The translations under genes were made by a program, and so were the position numbers. A stretch of DNA of 59,708 nucleotides from Acidimicrobiales bacterium (GTDB taxonomy: Bacteria > Actinomycetota > Acidimicrobiia > Acidimicrobiales > GCA-2861595). Of this stretch, positions 1-8,719 are shown one piece after another. Positions within the stretch are counted from its first letter, which is position 1, and every line of letters begins with the position of its first letter. The DNA lies in NCBI GenBank assembly GCA_036262515.1, contig DATAIT010000080.1, positions 1-59,708 of the forward strand. The letters run 5' to 3'. The notes below the pieces were generated by a model. That model did no database searches. It was given only the letters and a program-made list of their open reading frames with translations, and was not told the DNA's origin.

Positions 1-636
1 GACGCTGCCGTCGGCGGCCGGCAGCCACAGGCGGGCACGGCGGGGCCGGGCGGCGGCACCCCGTCCCTCGGCCACCACCTCGACCAACCGGGCCCGAAGG
101 TGCCCCGCACCGTCGTCCAAACCCTCCCACGCCGAGGTGGCCACGGACAACCGGACGTCGGCCCCGTCCCACCTGCCGAGCGGCACGAGGACGGCGCCCC
201 GCTCGCGAGCGCGGGCCACCAGCCGGCGGCCGTCGGCCGCCGGCACCCGCTCGGGCACGCGCACGACCACGACGTCGAGGGCGTCGAGCAGGGCGGCCAC
301 CACCGCCGCCCAGTCCCGCCCCGGCGCTGCCACCAGGGCCAGGCGGCTGACGGCCACACCGAGCTCGGCCGCCGCCACCAGACCCAGCGACGGCAGGCCC
401 ACGGCTGCGCACCACGACCCGCCGGCCGACGGCCCGGCCAGCAGGGCCAGAGCCAGCGACGTGGACCCGGTGACGGCAACCGTGGCTCCCCGGCGCAGCC
501 CACCGCCCGGGAGCAGCCCGGCCAGGGCGGGCAGCACGGGCAGCACCCGTCCGCCCGCGAGGGAGACGGGCCTGACCGATTCAGGGAGACCGGTCAGGCC
601 GGGAGGCGGAGCGGGCGAGGGGGAGGCGAGAGCCAT
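1..636 (-). CDS. ImuA-like (RecA-fold) SOS mutagenesis protein, 3' end beyond window
   Basis: The reading frame opens with ATG at 636 and stays open for 212 codons to the window edge, so the C-terminus is missing. After a Pro-rich start come LPGGGLRRGATVAVTG (a degenerate P-loop region), runs of L/A, and GLPSLGLVAAAELGV. This pattern resembles the actinobacterial ImuA' proteins that work with ImuB and DnaE2 in SOS-induced translesion synthesis. The Walker A lysine is not evident, which fits a non-ATPase RecA-like scaffold. A LexA box and promoter lie directly upstream. An imuB or dnaE2 gene would be expected just beyond base 1 on the same strand. Family assignment is by resemblance and context. 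Confidence 0.72.
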   Translation of the reverse strand, partial: MALASPSPAPPPGLTGLPESVRPVSLAGGRVLPVLPALAGLLPGGGLRRGATVAVTGSTSLALALLAGPSAGGSWCAAVGLPSLGLVAAAELGVAVSRLALVAAPGRDWAAVVAALLDALDVVVVRVPERVPAADGRRLVARARERGAVLVPLGRWDGADVRLSVATSAWEGLDDGAGHLRARLVEVVAEGRGAAARPRRARLWLPAADGSV

Positions 637-645
637 GCGAATCCC

Positions 646-674
646 AGTATCGAACTGATGTTCGAGAGCGTCAA
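646..674 (-). promoter_or_regulatory. SOS promoter with LexA box
   Basis: On the minus strand TTGACG (674-669) is followed after exactly 17 bases by GATACT (651-646), a good -35/-10 pair. The perfect palindrome TCGAAC-ATCA-GTTCGA (665-650) fills the spacer and touches the -10. It matches the actinobacterial LexA operator TCGAAC-N4-GTTCGA without mismatch. The predicted transcription start lies within a few bases of the ATG at 636, so the message may be leaderless or nearly so. LexA bound here would block polymerase. Confidence 0.85.
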
Positions 675-694
675 CCGGGACCCCGAAATGGCCG

Positions 695-1506
695 TCAGGC
701 GGTCCCCTCCCACCAGATCGTCACGCTGCGGCGCAGCGGTGCCACGTCGTCCACCGCGAGGAAAGCGGCGATCTCGGCGTCGCGTTCCGGACCGACGCAC
801 AACCGTCGGCGCATCATCGCCACCATCTCCGAGCGGTCGAACCCGTGGTGCTCCCAACGTCGCTCGAACGTCTCGTGCGCCACCCGCAGACCCATCTCCT
901 CCAGCAGGGCCAGGGCGTCGTCGGCCGTCGGCGACGTGGGCCGCTCGATCCCGTGGATCGCCCGCCACAGCGGGTTCAGGTTCGACGTGGGATGGTCGGC
1001 CGAAAGCTCCACGACGACACGGAACCGAGCGTGCGCGTTGAGGGCGGAAGCGAACGGCACCAGATCCGCGACGTTGTAGAAGACGTTGTGGCACACCACC
1101 ACGTCGGCCGTGCCCACCTCCGGCGCAACCGCCGGCCAGTTCCCTGGATCTCGCGGTGCGCCACGCCGAGCCGGTCGGCGGTGGCGGCGAAGGCGGCCAG
1201 CATGCGGGCGTCCTCGTCCACGCCCACGAGGAGGGCGGCGGGCGGGACGAGCGGCAGGCACCCTGCGCTGCCGCCCACCCCGACGTCGAGCACCGTCCCA
1301 CCCTCGGGCACCGCCTCGTGCGCCCGGCGCTGTGACGGGCTGCCGGCGCCCTCGGCGAGGGCACGCTCGGCCCGGCCGGCGAACAGGGCGGGCGAGAACC
1401 CCCACGGCGGTTCGGGTGCGGCGGCCAGGATCTCGTCGGGGATGGCCCATGCGGCGAGAGCGCTCCGCCACCGTTCGGCAGCAGGCCGTGCCGCACCACC
1501 TGGCAT
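695..1506 (-). pseudogene. Class I SAM-dependent methyltransferase, frameshifted
   Basis: The N-terminal half, from ATG 1506, holds the SAM-binding motif I (VLDVGVGGSAGCLP) and the acidic end of strand 2 (LLVGVDEDARML). It runs out of frame at REIQG near base 1145. The sensible continuation, NWPAVAPEVGTADVVVCHNVF and on to WWEGTA at the stop, lies in another frame. One missing base in the CCC run at 1143-1145 would restore a single protein of about 270 residues. It is either a recent pseudogene or a sequencing error. The substrate is unknown. An in-frame ATG at 1560 is an alternative start. It reads toward the SOS promoter of the next gene. Confidence 0.65.
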
Positions 1507-1605
1507 GGGGCAGCGTACGGCGCACCCGCCGCCGCGCCGGATGCCGTACCCAATCGTCATCGAACTCGTGTTCGGACCGGCTCGCCGGCGGGTACATCAA
1601 CGCCC

Positions 1606-1830
1606 ATGACCGACCTGCCCGAATCAGCGCAGAAGGATCCCGACGACTGGGTCACGGGCGACGAACCCGTCACGGGTCCCCAGCAGTCCTACCTGTCGAC
1701 ACTCGCCCACGAGGCCGGCGAAGACGTCGACCCGGCCACGCTCACCAAGGCCGAGGCCTCCAAGAAGATCGACGAGCTCCAGGAGCGCACGGGCCGTGCC
1801 GGGGACGGCGACGTCGCAGAGCGTGCGTAG
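1606..1830 (+). CDS. DUF3072 domain protein
   Basis: A 74-residue acidic cytoplasmic protein. The core (PVTGPQQSYLSTLAHEAGE, then LTKAEASKKIDELQERTGR) matches the DUF3072 family, small actinobacterial proteins whose C-terminal half resembles a SAP-like helix-extended-loop-helix. No function is established for the family. It starts 45 bases after the 5' end of the divergent methyltransferase frame. The length is typical and the family call is good. Confidence 0.8.
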   Translation: MTDLPESAQKDPDDWVTGDEPVTGPQQSYLSTLAHEAGEDVDPATLTKAEASKKIDELQERTGRAGDGDVAERA

Positions 1831-1859
1831 ACCGGGGAACCGGCGGGTAGACATCCCCC

Positions 1860-2090
1860 ATGATCGATTCCCGCCTCCAAGACCATGTCCTGGGGCTGGA
1901 ACTGCAACTCGTGGAGCTTGTCGAGCAGCGTGAGCGGGCCACGGTGCAGCACCGGCCGAAGGACGCAGCCTGCATCGAGCGCAGCATCGATGCCCTGCAG
2001 GAAGAGCTGGCACGAGCCGCCGAGGTCCTCGCCCGGCCCGACGCCGATCTCCCCGAGTTCCACCATGTCTACGAAGCGGGCGCCGCCTGA
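1860..2090 (+). CDS. Small coiled-coil hypothetical protein
   Basis: A 76-residue protein that I do not recognise. The central part (residues 8-60) is rich in Leu, Glu, Gln and Arg with heptad-like spacing, so a helical hairpin or coiled coil is likely. There is no signal peptide, cysteine pair or membrane segment. It follows the DUF3072 gene by 29 bases on the same strand and may be cotranscribed. The ribosome-binding site before the ATG is weak. Confidence 0.5.
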   Translation: MIDSRLQDHVLGLELQLVELVEQRERATVQHRPKDAACIERSIDALQEELARAAEVLARPDADLPEFHHVYEAGAA

Positions 2091-2105
2091 GCACCTGAAC
2101 GCCCG

Positions 2106-2131
2106 GTTCCCGTCACGACCTCTACGGGAAC
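2106..2131. terminator. Putative bidirectional terminator hairpin
   Basis: GTTCCCGT (2106-2113) pairs perfectly with ACGGGAAC (2124-2131) around a 10-base loop, between the convergent small gene ending at 2090 and glutamate dehydrogenase ending at 2122. No U-tract follows, which is common for actinobacterial terminators. The stem overlaps the dehydrogenase stop codon. Confidence 0.4.
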
Positions 2132-3369
2132 AGCCCGCGCGCCGCGATGGCGTCCGCCACCCGTTCGACGGCGAGGGCGAAGGCAGCCCGCCGGAGTGAG
2201 ACCTGGAGGGTTTCCGCCTTGGCCCACACCGAGGTGAAGGCCGTGTCCATGAACCCCCGCAGGCGGACGGCCACGGTGTCCTCGTCCCAGGCGAACCCCT
2301 GGCGGTCCTGGGCCCACTCGAAGTAGGACGCCGTCACCCCGCCGGCGTTGGCCAGGATGTCCGGCACCACCACGATCCCGCGCCGGTCCAGGACGGGATC
2401 GGCGTCGGGCGTGGTCGGGCCGTTGGCCGCCTCCACCACGACCTTGGTCTGGAGGTCGGCGGCGACCGCACCGTCGATGGCGCCGGAAAGAGCGGCCGGC
2501 ACGACAAGTTCGCTCTCCACTCGCCACAGGTCGGCGGGGTCGAGAGGATCTGCGCGCCCGAACCCGGCCACGGTCCCCTCACGGCCGACGTGATCGGACA
2601 GGGCCGAGGGATCGAGCCCACCCGGGTTGCAGACGGCGCCGCCGATGTCGCTCACCGCCACCACCCGCATGCCGGCCGAGGAGAGCAGGAAGGCCAGCGG
2701 GCCGCCGACCTTGCCGAACCCCTGGATGACGGCCCGGCTGCCCGCCAGCGGCAGCCCCAGTGCGGCGAATGCGGCCCGGGCGCACATGACGACGCCCGAC
2801 GAGGTGGCGCCCGCGTGCGCCCGGGTGCCGCCGACCGACAGTGGCTTGCCCGTCACCGTTCCGGCCAGCAGCTCGCCGCCGTGCATCATGGCGAGGGTGT
2901 CCATGAGCCACGCCATCACCCGGCCGTCCGTGTTGACGTCGGGCGCCGGCACGTCTCGCTCGGGCCCGAGAAGCGGCGACACCTCCAACGTGTAGCGGCG
3001 GGTGAGACGCTCGAGCTCGCTGAGCGACATCACGGTGGGGTCGCAGCGGACCCCACCCTTGGCCCCTCCGAACGGCAGGTTGGCCACCGCCGTCTTGAAG
3101 GTCATGTCGGCCGCCAGCGCGGTGACCTCGTGGACGTCGAGGTCGGGATGGAACCGGATGCCGCCCTTGCCCGGCCCGCGCGTCGTGTCGTGGTGGACCC
3201 GCCAGCCGGTGAAGACCTCCACCCGGCCGTCGTCCATCCGCACCGGGACCGCCACCTCGAGGACACGCCGGGGCGTGCGCAGCATGCGGTGGATGTCGGG
3301 GTCGAGGTCCGTGAGCTTGGCCGCGTCGTCGAGGCGCTCGAGCACCGCCGACCACGCGTTGTAGCTCAC
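2122..3369 (-). CDS. gdhA: Glutamate dehydrogenase (Glu/Leu/Phe/Val dehydrogenase family)
   Basis: This 415-residue cytoplasmic enzyme is expected to interconvert glutamate and 2-oxoglutarate plus ammonium using NAD(P). The dimerisation/substrate domain carries GPGKGG (65-70), LPFGGAKGG with the catalytic lysine at 104, and DVPAPDVNT (139-147). The Rossmann domain has GFGKVG (217-222). Length and motif order are typical of hexameric bacterial GluDH. It begins with GTG 5 bases after the stop of the upstream NifU-N-like gene, so the two probably form an operon. The nearby arginine-degradation genes release ammonium and proline, both feeding the glutamate pool. Leucine or valine dehydrogenase is the main alternative. 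Confidence 0.85.
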   Translation of the reverse strand: MSYNAWSAVLERLDDAAKLTDLDPDIHRMLRTPRRVLEVAVPVRMDDGRVEVFTGWRVHHDTTRGPGKGGIRFHPDLDVHEVTALAADMTFKTAVANLPFGGAKGGVRCDPTVMSLSELERLTRRYTLEVSPLLGPERDVPAPDVNTDGRVMAWLMDTLAMMHGGELLAGTVTGKPLSVGGTRAHAGATSSGVVMCARAAFAALGLPLAGSRAVIQGFGKVGGPLAFLLSSAGMRVVAVSDIGGAVCNPGGLDPSALSDHVGREGTVAGFGRADPLDPADLWRVESELVVPAALSGAIDGAVAADLQTKVVVEAANGPTTPDADPVLDRRGIVVVPDILANAGGVTASYFEWAQDRQGFAWDEDTVAVRLRGFMDTAFTSVWAKAETLQVSLRRAAFALAVERVADAIAARGLFP

Positions 3370-3373
3370 GGTG

Positions 3374-3682
3374 TCAGGGAATGCTGGGCTGGACGCCCTC
3401 GCGATAGTGGATGAACAGCTCCTCGACGAGCTCGCGCATCCCCTCGCCCGATTCCCCCGGACCCAGCTCGACGGTGATCACGTTGGAGTACACGTGGACC
3501 CCGCTCACGCCCCCGTGCTCGAACAGCCGCCGGGCCAGCACGTCGGGCGGCCGGTCGCCCGTGGCGGCGGCCGCATTGGCGTAGCTCTCGTGGCCCATAC
3601 CGGTGAGGCTGCGGTTGATCTCGAAGCGAACGACGCCCTTGACGGACGACGGCTTCTGCACGACCACGATCGGCTGGCCCAT
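3374..3682 (-). CDS. NifU/Nfu N-terminal domain protein
   Basis: A 102-residue protein starting at ATG 3682 (MGQPIVVVQKPSSVKG). It shows the pattern of the Scaffold protein Nfu/NifU N-terminal domain: a basic, Asn-containing strand (RFEINRSL), an Ala-rich helix, then FEHGGVSGVHVYSNVITVEL. The C-terminal CxxC domain that binds Fe-S clusters in full-length Nfu is absent, and there is no cysteine in the protein. A role in cluster assembly is therefore not implied. It is the first gene of a likely operon with glutamate dehydrogenase and diverges from the AI-2E permease across 38 bases. Confidence 0.6.
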   Translation of the reverse strand: MGQPIVVVQKPSSVKGVVRFEINRSLTGMGHESYANAAAATGDRPPDVLARRLFEHGGVSGVHVYSNVITVELGPGESGEGMRELVEELFIHYREGVQPSIP

Positions 3683-3720
3683 GGCGAGGCGGAGGTTACC
3701 CCCTGGGTACGCTGACTGCG

Positions 3721-4965
3721 ATGTTGCCGGAGCGCGCCGCACCTCCTCGGTCGCCCGTTCCCTGGCGCACCATCTGGGCCACCATCGGCTCCGTCGTCCT
3801 CACCCTCGGCACCATCGCCCTGTTGAAGGCGGTGTCGAAGATCCTCGTGTGGCTCGTGATCGCCGCCTTCTTCGCCGTCGTCCTCACCCCGCCGGTGGAC
3901 TTCCTCGAGCACAAGGTGAAGGTGCGCCGGTCGCTGGCCACCGTCGTGATGATCCTCGCCGTGCTCGGGGCGCTCGGAGGACTGCTGTACACGTTCATCA
4001 CGCCGATCGTCGACCAGTCCCAGCAGTTCGCCGACAACTTCCCCCGCTACGTGGAGGACGCCAAGGCGGGCCGCGGTCCGCTCGGAGGCGTCGTCAAGCG
4101 CTACAACCTCGACCAGCGCATCGAGGAGCACCGCGACGACTTCCAGAAGGCGTTGAACAACCTCGGCAGCAACAGCCTGGAGATCGTCCGGGGCGTCGGC
4201 AATGCCGTGGCCGCCGCCCTCACCATCTTCGTGCTCACCATCCTCATGCTGCTCACCGGGCCGCGGATGATGCGCACCGGCCTCGGTTCGCTCTCGCCGC
4301 CCACCGCCGAGCACGTGCGACACGTGGCCTCGGACTGCGCCAAGGCGGTCACCGGCTACGTGGCGGGAAACCTGCTCATCAGCGTGATCGCGGGCACAGC
4401 CACGTTCGTCTTCCTGTGGGCGGCCGACGTGCCGTTCCGGACGGTGCTCGCCCTGTGGGTGGCGTTCGCCGATCTCATCCCGCTGGTGGGCGCCACCCTG
4501 GGCGCGGTGCCGACCGTGCTCGTCGCCTTCCTCAACTCCACGGGCCGGGGCATCGCCACCGTCGTCTTCTTCGTCGTCTACCAGCAGTTCGAGAACCACG
4601 TGCTGCAGGTGACGATCATGGCGAAGACGGTCGACCTGAACCCGCTCGTCGTCCTGGTGGCGGTGCTCGTCGGCGTGGAGCTGAGCGGCCTGCTCGGCGC
4701 CCTCCTGGCCATCCCGGTGGCCGGCATCATCCAGGTGCTCGGACGCGACGTCTACGACGAGCGTCGGGGGAAGCTGAAGGACGAGCCCACCATCGGCGAC
4801 GACAAGATCCCCGTGAGCCAGGTCGCCGGCCGGACGTCTCCCCCCGACGACGGCGCTCCCGACGCTGACGGCACCTCGCCCGCGGTCGGTGCGCCGGTGG
4901 ACGGTGAACGCGTCGAACCCGAGGTGGAGACGGAGGCGGGCTGGGCGGGGACGGGCACCTCGTGA
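3721..4965 (+). CDS. AI-2E family transporter (PerM/TqsA type)
   Basis: This 414-residue polytopic membrane protein has paired hydrophobic segments near residues 20-65 and 75-95, a soluble segment with an amphipathic stretch (QQFADNFPRYVED), then five or more membrane spans from about residue 155. The conserved family signature FADLIPLVGATLGAVP is present. Members export or import small molecules (quorum signals, sodium) or are of unknown substrate. The 50-residue tail is acidic and cytoplasmic. The next gene starts within its stop codon (GTGA), so it is translationally coupled to the arginine/ornithine genes. That raises the possibility that it moves a metabolite of that pathway, but nothing shows this directly. 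Confidence 0.85.
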   Translation: MLPERAAPPRSPVPWRTIWATIGSVVLTLGTIALLKAVSKILVWLVIAAFFAVVLTPPVDFLEHKVKVRRSLATVVMILAVLGALGGLLYTFITPIVDQSQQFADNFPRYVEDAKAGRGPLGGVVKRYNLDQRIEEHRDDFQKALNNLGSNSLEIVRGVGNAVAAALTIFVLTILMLLTGPRMMRTGLGSLSPPTAEHVRHVASDCAKAVTGYVAGNLLISVIAGTATFVFLWAADVPFRTVLALWVAFADLIPLVGATLGAVPTVLVAFLNSTGRGIATVVFFVVYQQFENHVLQVTIMAKTVDLNPLVVLVAVLVGVELSGLLGALLAIPVAGIIQVLGRDVYDERRGKLKDEPTIGDDKIPVSQVAGRTSPPDDGAPDADGTSPAVGAPVDGERVEPEVETEAGWAGTGTS

Positions 4966-6176
4966 GCGCCTCCGAGGTCGTGGAGGTCGAGGGCCACATC
5001 ATCGACTCGCTGATCCTGGCCAAGGTGATGGACGTCATCCTCGCCAGCGGCGCCGACTACGAGGTGGTGAACGTCGAGATCGGGCGCACCAACACCGACC
5101 TCAGCAGGGCCCGCCTCGAAGTCGTGGCGCCCGACGAGGACGCGCTCGCCTCGTTGTTGGTGGAGCTCCAGGCACACGGCGCGAACAAGGTGATGGCCGT
5201 CGACGCCGAGCTGCTGGCCGCTGATCGCGACGGCGTGCTCCCCGCCGGCTTCTACTCGACGACCAACCTGCCCACCTCGGTGCGCATGGCCGGCCGGTGG
5301 ATCGCCGTGGAGAACCCCGAGATGGACTGCGGGCTGGTCATCACCCCGGACGGGCGGGCCCGGACGGTACCGATGCACCGCGTACGGGTTGGCGACATGG
5401 TGGTGGTCGGCAACGACGGCATCCGGGTGACACCGCCGGCGCGGCCCCGCGGCGCCAGCCCCTTCGAGTTCATGAGCTCGGAGGTCTCGTCGGAGAAGCC
5501 CAAGGCGCTGCTCGTCGCCGACGTGGCCGACCGGATGCGGATGCACCGGGCGTCGGGTGCCAAGGTGCTGGCCGTCTGCGGGCCCGCCGTCGTCCACACC
5601 GGCGCCGCGTCGGCGGTGGCGCGGATGGTGCGCGAGGGCTGGATCGACGTCCTGTTCGCCGGCAACGGCTTCGCCGCCCACGACATCGAGTCCAACGTGA
5701 TGGGGACGTCGCTCGGCGTCTCCGTGCATGCCGGAACGGCCTCCGACGGCGGCCACGCCAACCACCTGCGGGTCATCAACGAGGTCCGCCGTTACGGCTC
5801 CATCGCCGCCGCCGTCGACGCGGGCTACGTCGACGGCGGGGTGATGTACGAGTGCGTCACCAAGGGTGTGCCGTTCGTGCTCGGCGGGTCGATCCGCGAC
5901 GACGGGCCCCTCCCCGACGTGTACCCCAACGTGGTCGAGGCGGCCGACGCCATGCGGTACCTCCTCCCCGGCGTGGGCGTGGCGCTCATGCTGGCGTCGA
6001 CACTGCACGCCATCGCCACCGGGAACTGCCTGCCGTCGGGTGTGGAGACCTTCTGCGTCGACATCAACCAGGCCGTCGTCACCAAGCTGGCCGACCGCGG
6101 CAGCCACCAGGCGCTGGGCATCGTCACCGACGTCGGCCTCTTCGTCCAGGGCCTGTGCGACGTGCTGTGCTCGTGA
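4962..6176 (+). CDS. LOR/SDH-domain ornithine cyclodeaminase-like protein (TIGR00300 family)
   Basis: The 404-residue protein matches the TIGR00300/LOR-SDH family along its length. It has an N-terminal ferredoxin-like region (EVVNVEIGRTNTDLSRARLEV), a middle domain with FYSTTNLPTSVR, and an NAD-binding C-terminal part with VCGPAVVHTGA, LFAGNGFAAHDIESN and the GTSLG loop. Members include archaeal and cyanobacterial ornithine cyclodeaminases (ornithine to proline plus ammonia). In cyanobacteria the same domain is the C-terminal half of the bifunctional ArgZ/AgrE protein. Here it is a separate gene followed 16 bases later by the arginine dihydrolase-like gene, giving a complete arginine-to-proline route. 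The start is the GTG overlapping the permease stop. The family call is firm; the reaction is inferred. Confidence 0.8.
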   Translation: MSASEVVEVEGHIIDSLILAKVMDVILASGADYEVVNVEIGRTNTDLSRARLEVVAPDEDALASLLVELQAHGANKVMAVDAELLAADRDGVLPAGFYSTTNLPTSVRMAGRWIAVENPEMDCGLVITPDGRARTVPMHRVRVGDMVVVGNDGIRVTPPARPRGASPFEFMSSEVSSEKPKALLVADVADRMRMHRASGAKVLAVCGPAVVHTGAASAVARMVREGWIDVLFAGNGFAAHDIESNVMGTSLGVSVHAGTASDGGHANHLRVINEVRRYGSIAAAVDAGYVDGGVMYECVTKGVPFVLGGSIRDDGPLPDVYPNVVEAADAMRYLLPGVGVALMLASTLHAIATGNCLPSGVETFCVDINQAVVTKLADRGSHQALGIVTDVGLFVQGLCDVLCS

Positions 6177-6192
6177 GAAGTCCCGCGCCGTA

Positions 6193-7020
6193 ATGGCGCT
6201 CGCTTGGGGGCGGCGGTTCCTGATGTGCCCGCCCGAGCACTTCGGCGTCCTCTACGAGATCAACTCGTGGATGCACGTGGAGGTCAGCGTCGACGTCGAT
6301 CTCGCCCGTGCGCAATGGGAGGCACTGCGGGACGGTCTCGTCGACGCCGGGGCCGCCGTCGAGCTGCTCGACCCCGTGGAGGGACTGCCGGACCTCGTCT
6401 TCACCGCCAACGCCGGCGTCGTGAACGGGACGCAGTTCGTCCCGGCCCGGTTCCGCCATCCCGAGCGCCAGCGCGAGGTGCCCCACGACATCGCCTGGTT
6501 CGACGCCTGCGGCTACACCGTCGTTGAGCTGCCCGGAACGGGGTCCCACGAGGGCGCCGGCGATGCGCTCCCGTTCGCCCGGTCGCTCTTGTCCGGATAC
6601 CGCACCCGTTCCGACGTCGCCACGCACTCCGCACTCTCCGTTCTCACCGGCGCGCCCGTCCGCTCGGTGGAGCTGGTCGAGCCGCGCCTGTACCACCTCG
6701 ACCTCACCTTCTGCCCCCTCGACGAGCGCCGGGCCATCGTCGCACCTATGGGCTGGGACCGCTACGGGTGCCGGGTCGTGGAAGCGGTGGTGCCGGAGAC
6801 GCTGGTGCTCGAGGACACCGACGCGCTGGCCTTCGGCGCCAACTCGGTGGTCGTCGGGTCGAGCATCCACATGCCGTCCTGCTCACCCGCCGTGGGCCGG
6901 CAGCTGGAAGCGTGGGGGTTCGACGTGGCCGTCTACGACGTCGGCGAGTTCCTCAAGGCGGGCGGCGCCTGCCGCTGCCTCACGCTCGCGTTGGATGTGG
7001 ACTTGGCGGCAACGGGGTAA
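6193..7020 (+). CDS. Arginine dihydrolase-like amidinotransferase-fold protein
   Basis: This 275-residue guanidine-modifying-superfamily protein has the expected catalytic positions: FTANAG (Asn73), the HEGAGD loop (119-124), YHLD (His168) and the terminal nucleophile in GGACRCLTL (Cys262). Its length and the start MCPPEHFGVLYEIN match the N-terminal half of cyanobacterial ArgZ/AgrE, which converts arginine to ornithine, CO2 and two ammonia. An Asn at the TANAG position is, as I recall, tied to dihydrolase rather than deiminase activity. It follows the ornithine cyclodeaminase-like gene, so the pair would be the split form of the bifunctional enzyme. Dimethylarginine dimethylaminohydrolase is the chief alternative. 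The start at 6193 follows GAGAAG. Confidence 0.78.
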   Translation: MALAWGRRFLMCPPEHFGVLYEINSWMHVEVSVDVDLARAQWEALRDGLVDAGAAVELLDPVEGLPDLVFTANAGVVNGTQFVPARFRHPERQREVPHDIAWFDACGYTVVELPGTGSHEGAGDALPFARSLLSGYRTRSDVATHSALSVLTGAPVRSVELVEPRLYHLDLTFCPLDERRAIVAPMGWDRYGCRVVEAVVPETLVLEDTDALAFGANSVVVGSSIHMPSCSPAVGRQLEAWGFDVAVYDVGEFLKAGGACRCLTLALDVDLAATG

Positions 7021-7029
7021 GACGACGTC

Positions 7030-7659
7030 ATGCCCGATGTCGAGTACTTCTGGGACCCCGCTTGCCCGTGGTCCTGGGTCACGTCACGGTGGATGGTGAA
7101 CGTCCTGGTCGAGCAGCCGATGGAGGTGGACTGGCGGTTCATCTCGCTGCGCATGATCAACGAGGGGAAGGACTACGAGCAGGACTTCCCGGAGGGCCAC
7201 AAGCGCGTCCACCAACGTGGGCTGGAGCTGCTGCGGGTGGCCGCCGCCGTCCGCGCCGAGCTGGGCGGCGACCTCGTCCTGCCCTTCTACACGGCGGTGG
7301 GAACCCGCATCCACGTGGAGAAGGACCCGACCTCGCTCGACGGGCCGGCGGGCATCCGGGCCGTGCTGCGCGACCTCCGGTACCCGGTCGACCTGGCCGG
7401 TGCCGCCGACTCGGAGGAGTACGACGACGTCATCCGGGCCGACAGCGAGGACGCGCTCGAGCGCTGTGGCGGCAACATCGGCACGCCCGTGATCAGCTTC
7501 CTTCCCCCCGACGGCCCCAGCTTCTTCGGGCCGGTCATCAGCCGGGCACCGAAGGGACGCGAGGCGGTGGAGCTGTGGAACGCGGTGTGCACCCTCGGCA
7601 CCAACGAGTTCTTCAGCGAGCTGAAGCGCTCCACGCGCGGGCGGCCCGAGTTCGACTGA
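7030..7659 (+). CDS. DsbA-fold protein, mycothiol-dependent nitroreductase (Rv2466c) family
   Basis: The 209-residue soluble protein begins with a thioredoxin-fold strand and an active-site-like DPACPWSWVTSRW, with Cys12-Pro-Trp-Ser15 where Rv2466c has CPWC. Other shared features are WRFISL, an internal helical insertion (residues 45-120), GGNIGTPVISF with its cis-proline, and FFGPVIS. Family members are mycothiol-dependent reductases. Loss of the second cysteine suggests a monothiol mechanism using mycothiol. The gene lies 9 bases after the dihydrolase gene and is likely in the same operon. It converges on korB. Confidence 0.75.
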   Translation: MPDVEYFWDPACPWSWVTSRWMVNVLVEQPMEVDWRFISLRMINEGKDYEQDFPEGHKRVHQRGLELLRVAAAVRAELGGDLVLPFYTAVGTRIHVEKDPTSLDGPAGIRAVLRDLRYPVDLAGAADSEEYDDVIRADSEDALERCGGNIGTPVISFLPPDGPSFFGPVISRAPKGREAVELWNAVCTLGTNEFFSELKRSTRGRPEFD

Positions 7660-7690
7660 CGCCCCCACGGGCCCGCTGGAGCGGCGGACG

Positions 7691-8711
<1,021 letters not shown>

Positions 8712-8719
<8 letters not shown>

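Noticed and set aside
100-1041. Plus-strand frames at 100-1041 and 137-658
   Set aside because: They read across the ImuA-like gene, its SOS promoter and the methyltransferase, and are Arg/Pro/Gly-rich without family features.
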